Origin: Algoriphagus vanfongensis DSM 17529
Lineage (GTDB): Bacteria > Bacteroidota > Bacteroidia > Cytophagales > Cyclobacteriaceae
Assembly: GCF_000429465.1 (NCBI RefSeq)
Contig: NZ_AUBX01000010.1
Coordinates: 620,001-684,000 of the forward strand
DNA length: 64,000 nucleotides
Reading direction: 5' to 3'
Both the position numbers and the translations under genes were made by a program. Within the stretch, counting starts at the first letter, position 1, and every line of letters starts with the position of its first letter. Shown piece after piece: positions 63,780 to 64,000 of this stretch. Below the pieces are notes generated by a model. The model was not told where the DNA came from. It saw only the letters and a program-made list of their open reading frames with translations, and did not search any database.

Positions 63780-64000
63780 CTAGAATGTTCTGATTGCATT
63801 GACGATCTGAAGAACCAATAGCTCTTCGATAAAGATCAAAAACATGGAAATCACCACGGCAGAATTTGCCGCTCGACCTACCCCTTCAGTTCCTTTGGAG
63901 GAATTATAGCCCTTATAGCACCCCACTATCCCGATGGTAAAGCCAAAGAGGAGAGATTTTAGGACTGAAGACCAAATATCAAGAAATGAAATCGACTCAA
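63780..64000 (-). CDS. mlaE: MlaE-type permease, C-terminal part
   Basis: The visible 73 codons are open to the window edge. GYNSSKGTEGVGRAANSAVV is the recognisable MlaE signature, followed by a hydrophobic helix and the C-terminal VNAIRTF. The 5' two thirds of the gene lie outside. First gene of mlaEFD. Confidence 0.9.
   Translation of the reverse strand, partial: ESISFLDIWSSVLKSLLFGFTIGIVGCYKGYNSSKGTEGVGRAANSAVVISMFLIFIEELLVLQIVNAIRTF

Noticed and set aside
1-64000. tRNA, rRNA, CRISPR array, prophage or complete insertion sequence
   Set aside because: None recognised by reading; no repeat-spacer pattern, transposase or phage gene was seen.

Overview
The window reads as a chromosomal segment from a Bacteroidota bacterium of the Cytophagales, most like the Algoriphagus/Cyclobacteriaceae group. 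The evidence is a SusC-type TonB-linked receptor, the gliding lipoprotein GldH, GWxTD, DUF2723, DUF5995 and DUF4407 proteins, PD40-OmpA fusions, promoters of the TAnnTTTG type and almost no Shine-Dalgarno sequences. No rRNA, tRNA, CRISPR array or intact insertion sequence was recognised. Gene names rest on reading protein motifs; no database search was run.

Layout. 1-7 kb: truncated susC, queE with a PD40-OmpA lipid-envelope protein, a GNAT acetyltransferase and a secreted M20 hydrolase, with two interspersed dyad repeats. 7-12 kb: leuS, a GT4 glycosyltransferase and an FkbM methyltransferase. 12-16.4 kb: a five-gene operon with an MbnP-type copper protein placed between two MauG/MbnH-type diheme lipoproteins, plus a small cysteine protein and a beta-barrel. 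16.4-20 kb: divergent AraC regulator and aldehyde dehydrogenase with DUF779. 20-31 kb: dipeptidase, VIT transporter, DUF5995, DUF4407, SGNH hydrolase, MsrAB, response regulator, AlkB, Dabb, a propeller-like lipoprotein and D-lactate dehydrogenase. 31-33.6 kb: a tightly packed cold-adaptation operon (fatty-acid desaturase, RNA helicase, small basic protein, CspA). 34-42 kb: sulfur genes (TsdA-like diheme cytochrome with a porin, split YeeE/YedE transporter, CstB-like persulfide dioxygenase-rhodanese, thioredoxin) interrupted by an MFS/acyl-ACP thioesterase pair. 42-64 kb: mostly housekeeping and envelope genes: DUF2723, methyltransferase, GWxTD, rlmB, manC, kdsD, recQ, purD, ricT, gldH, pgi, acnA, an EEP-family membrane protein and mlaEFD (mlaE runs off the end).

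The most unusual signal is regulatory. Four promoters in the sulfur region (tsdA-like, yedE, cstB-like, trx) each carry a CRP/FNR-like dyad related to TGTGA-N6-TCACA, centred exactly 36.5 bp upstream of the last base of a TAnnTTTG-type -7 element. The promoter of the MbnP/diheme operon has a related dyad at the same spacing. This suggests one CRP-family regulon joining sulfur handling and copper/diheme functions; the regulator is not in the window. A second notable structure is a 43-bp palindromic IS3-like end inserted, with a 3-bp duplication, into the loop of a transcription terminator at about 58.0 kb.
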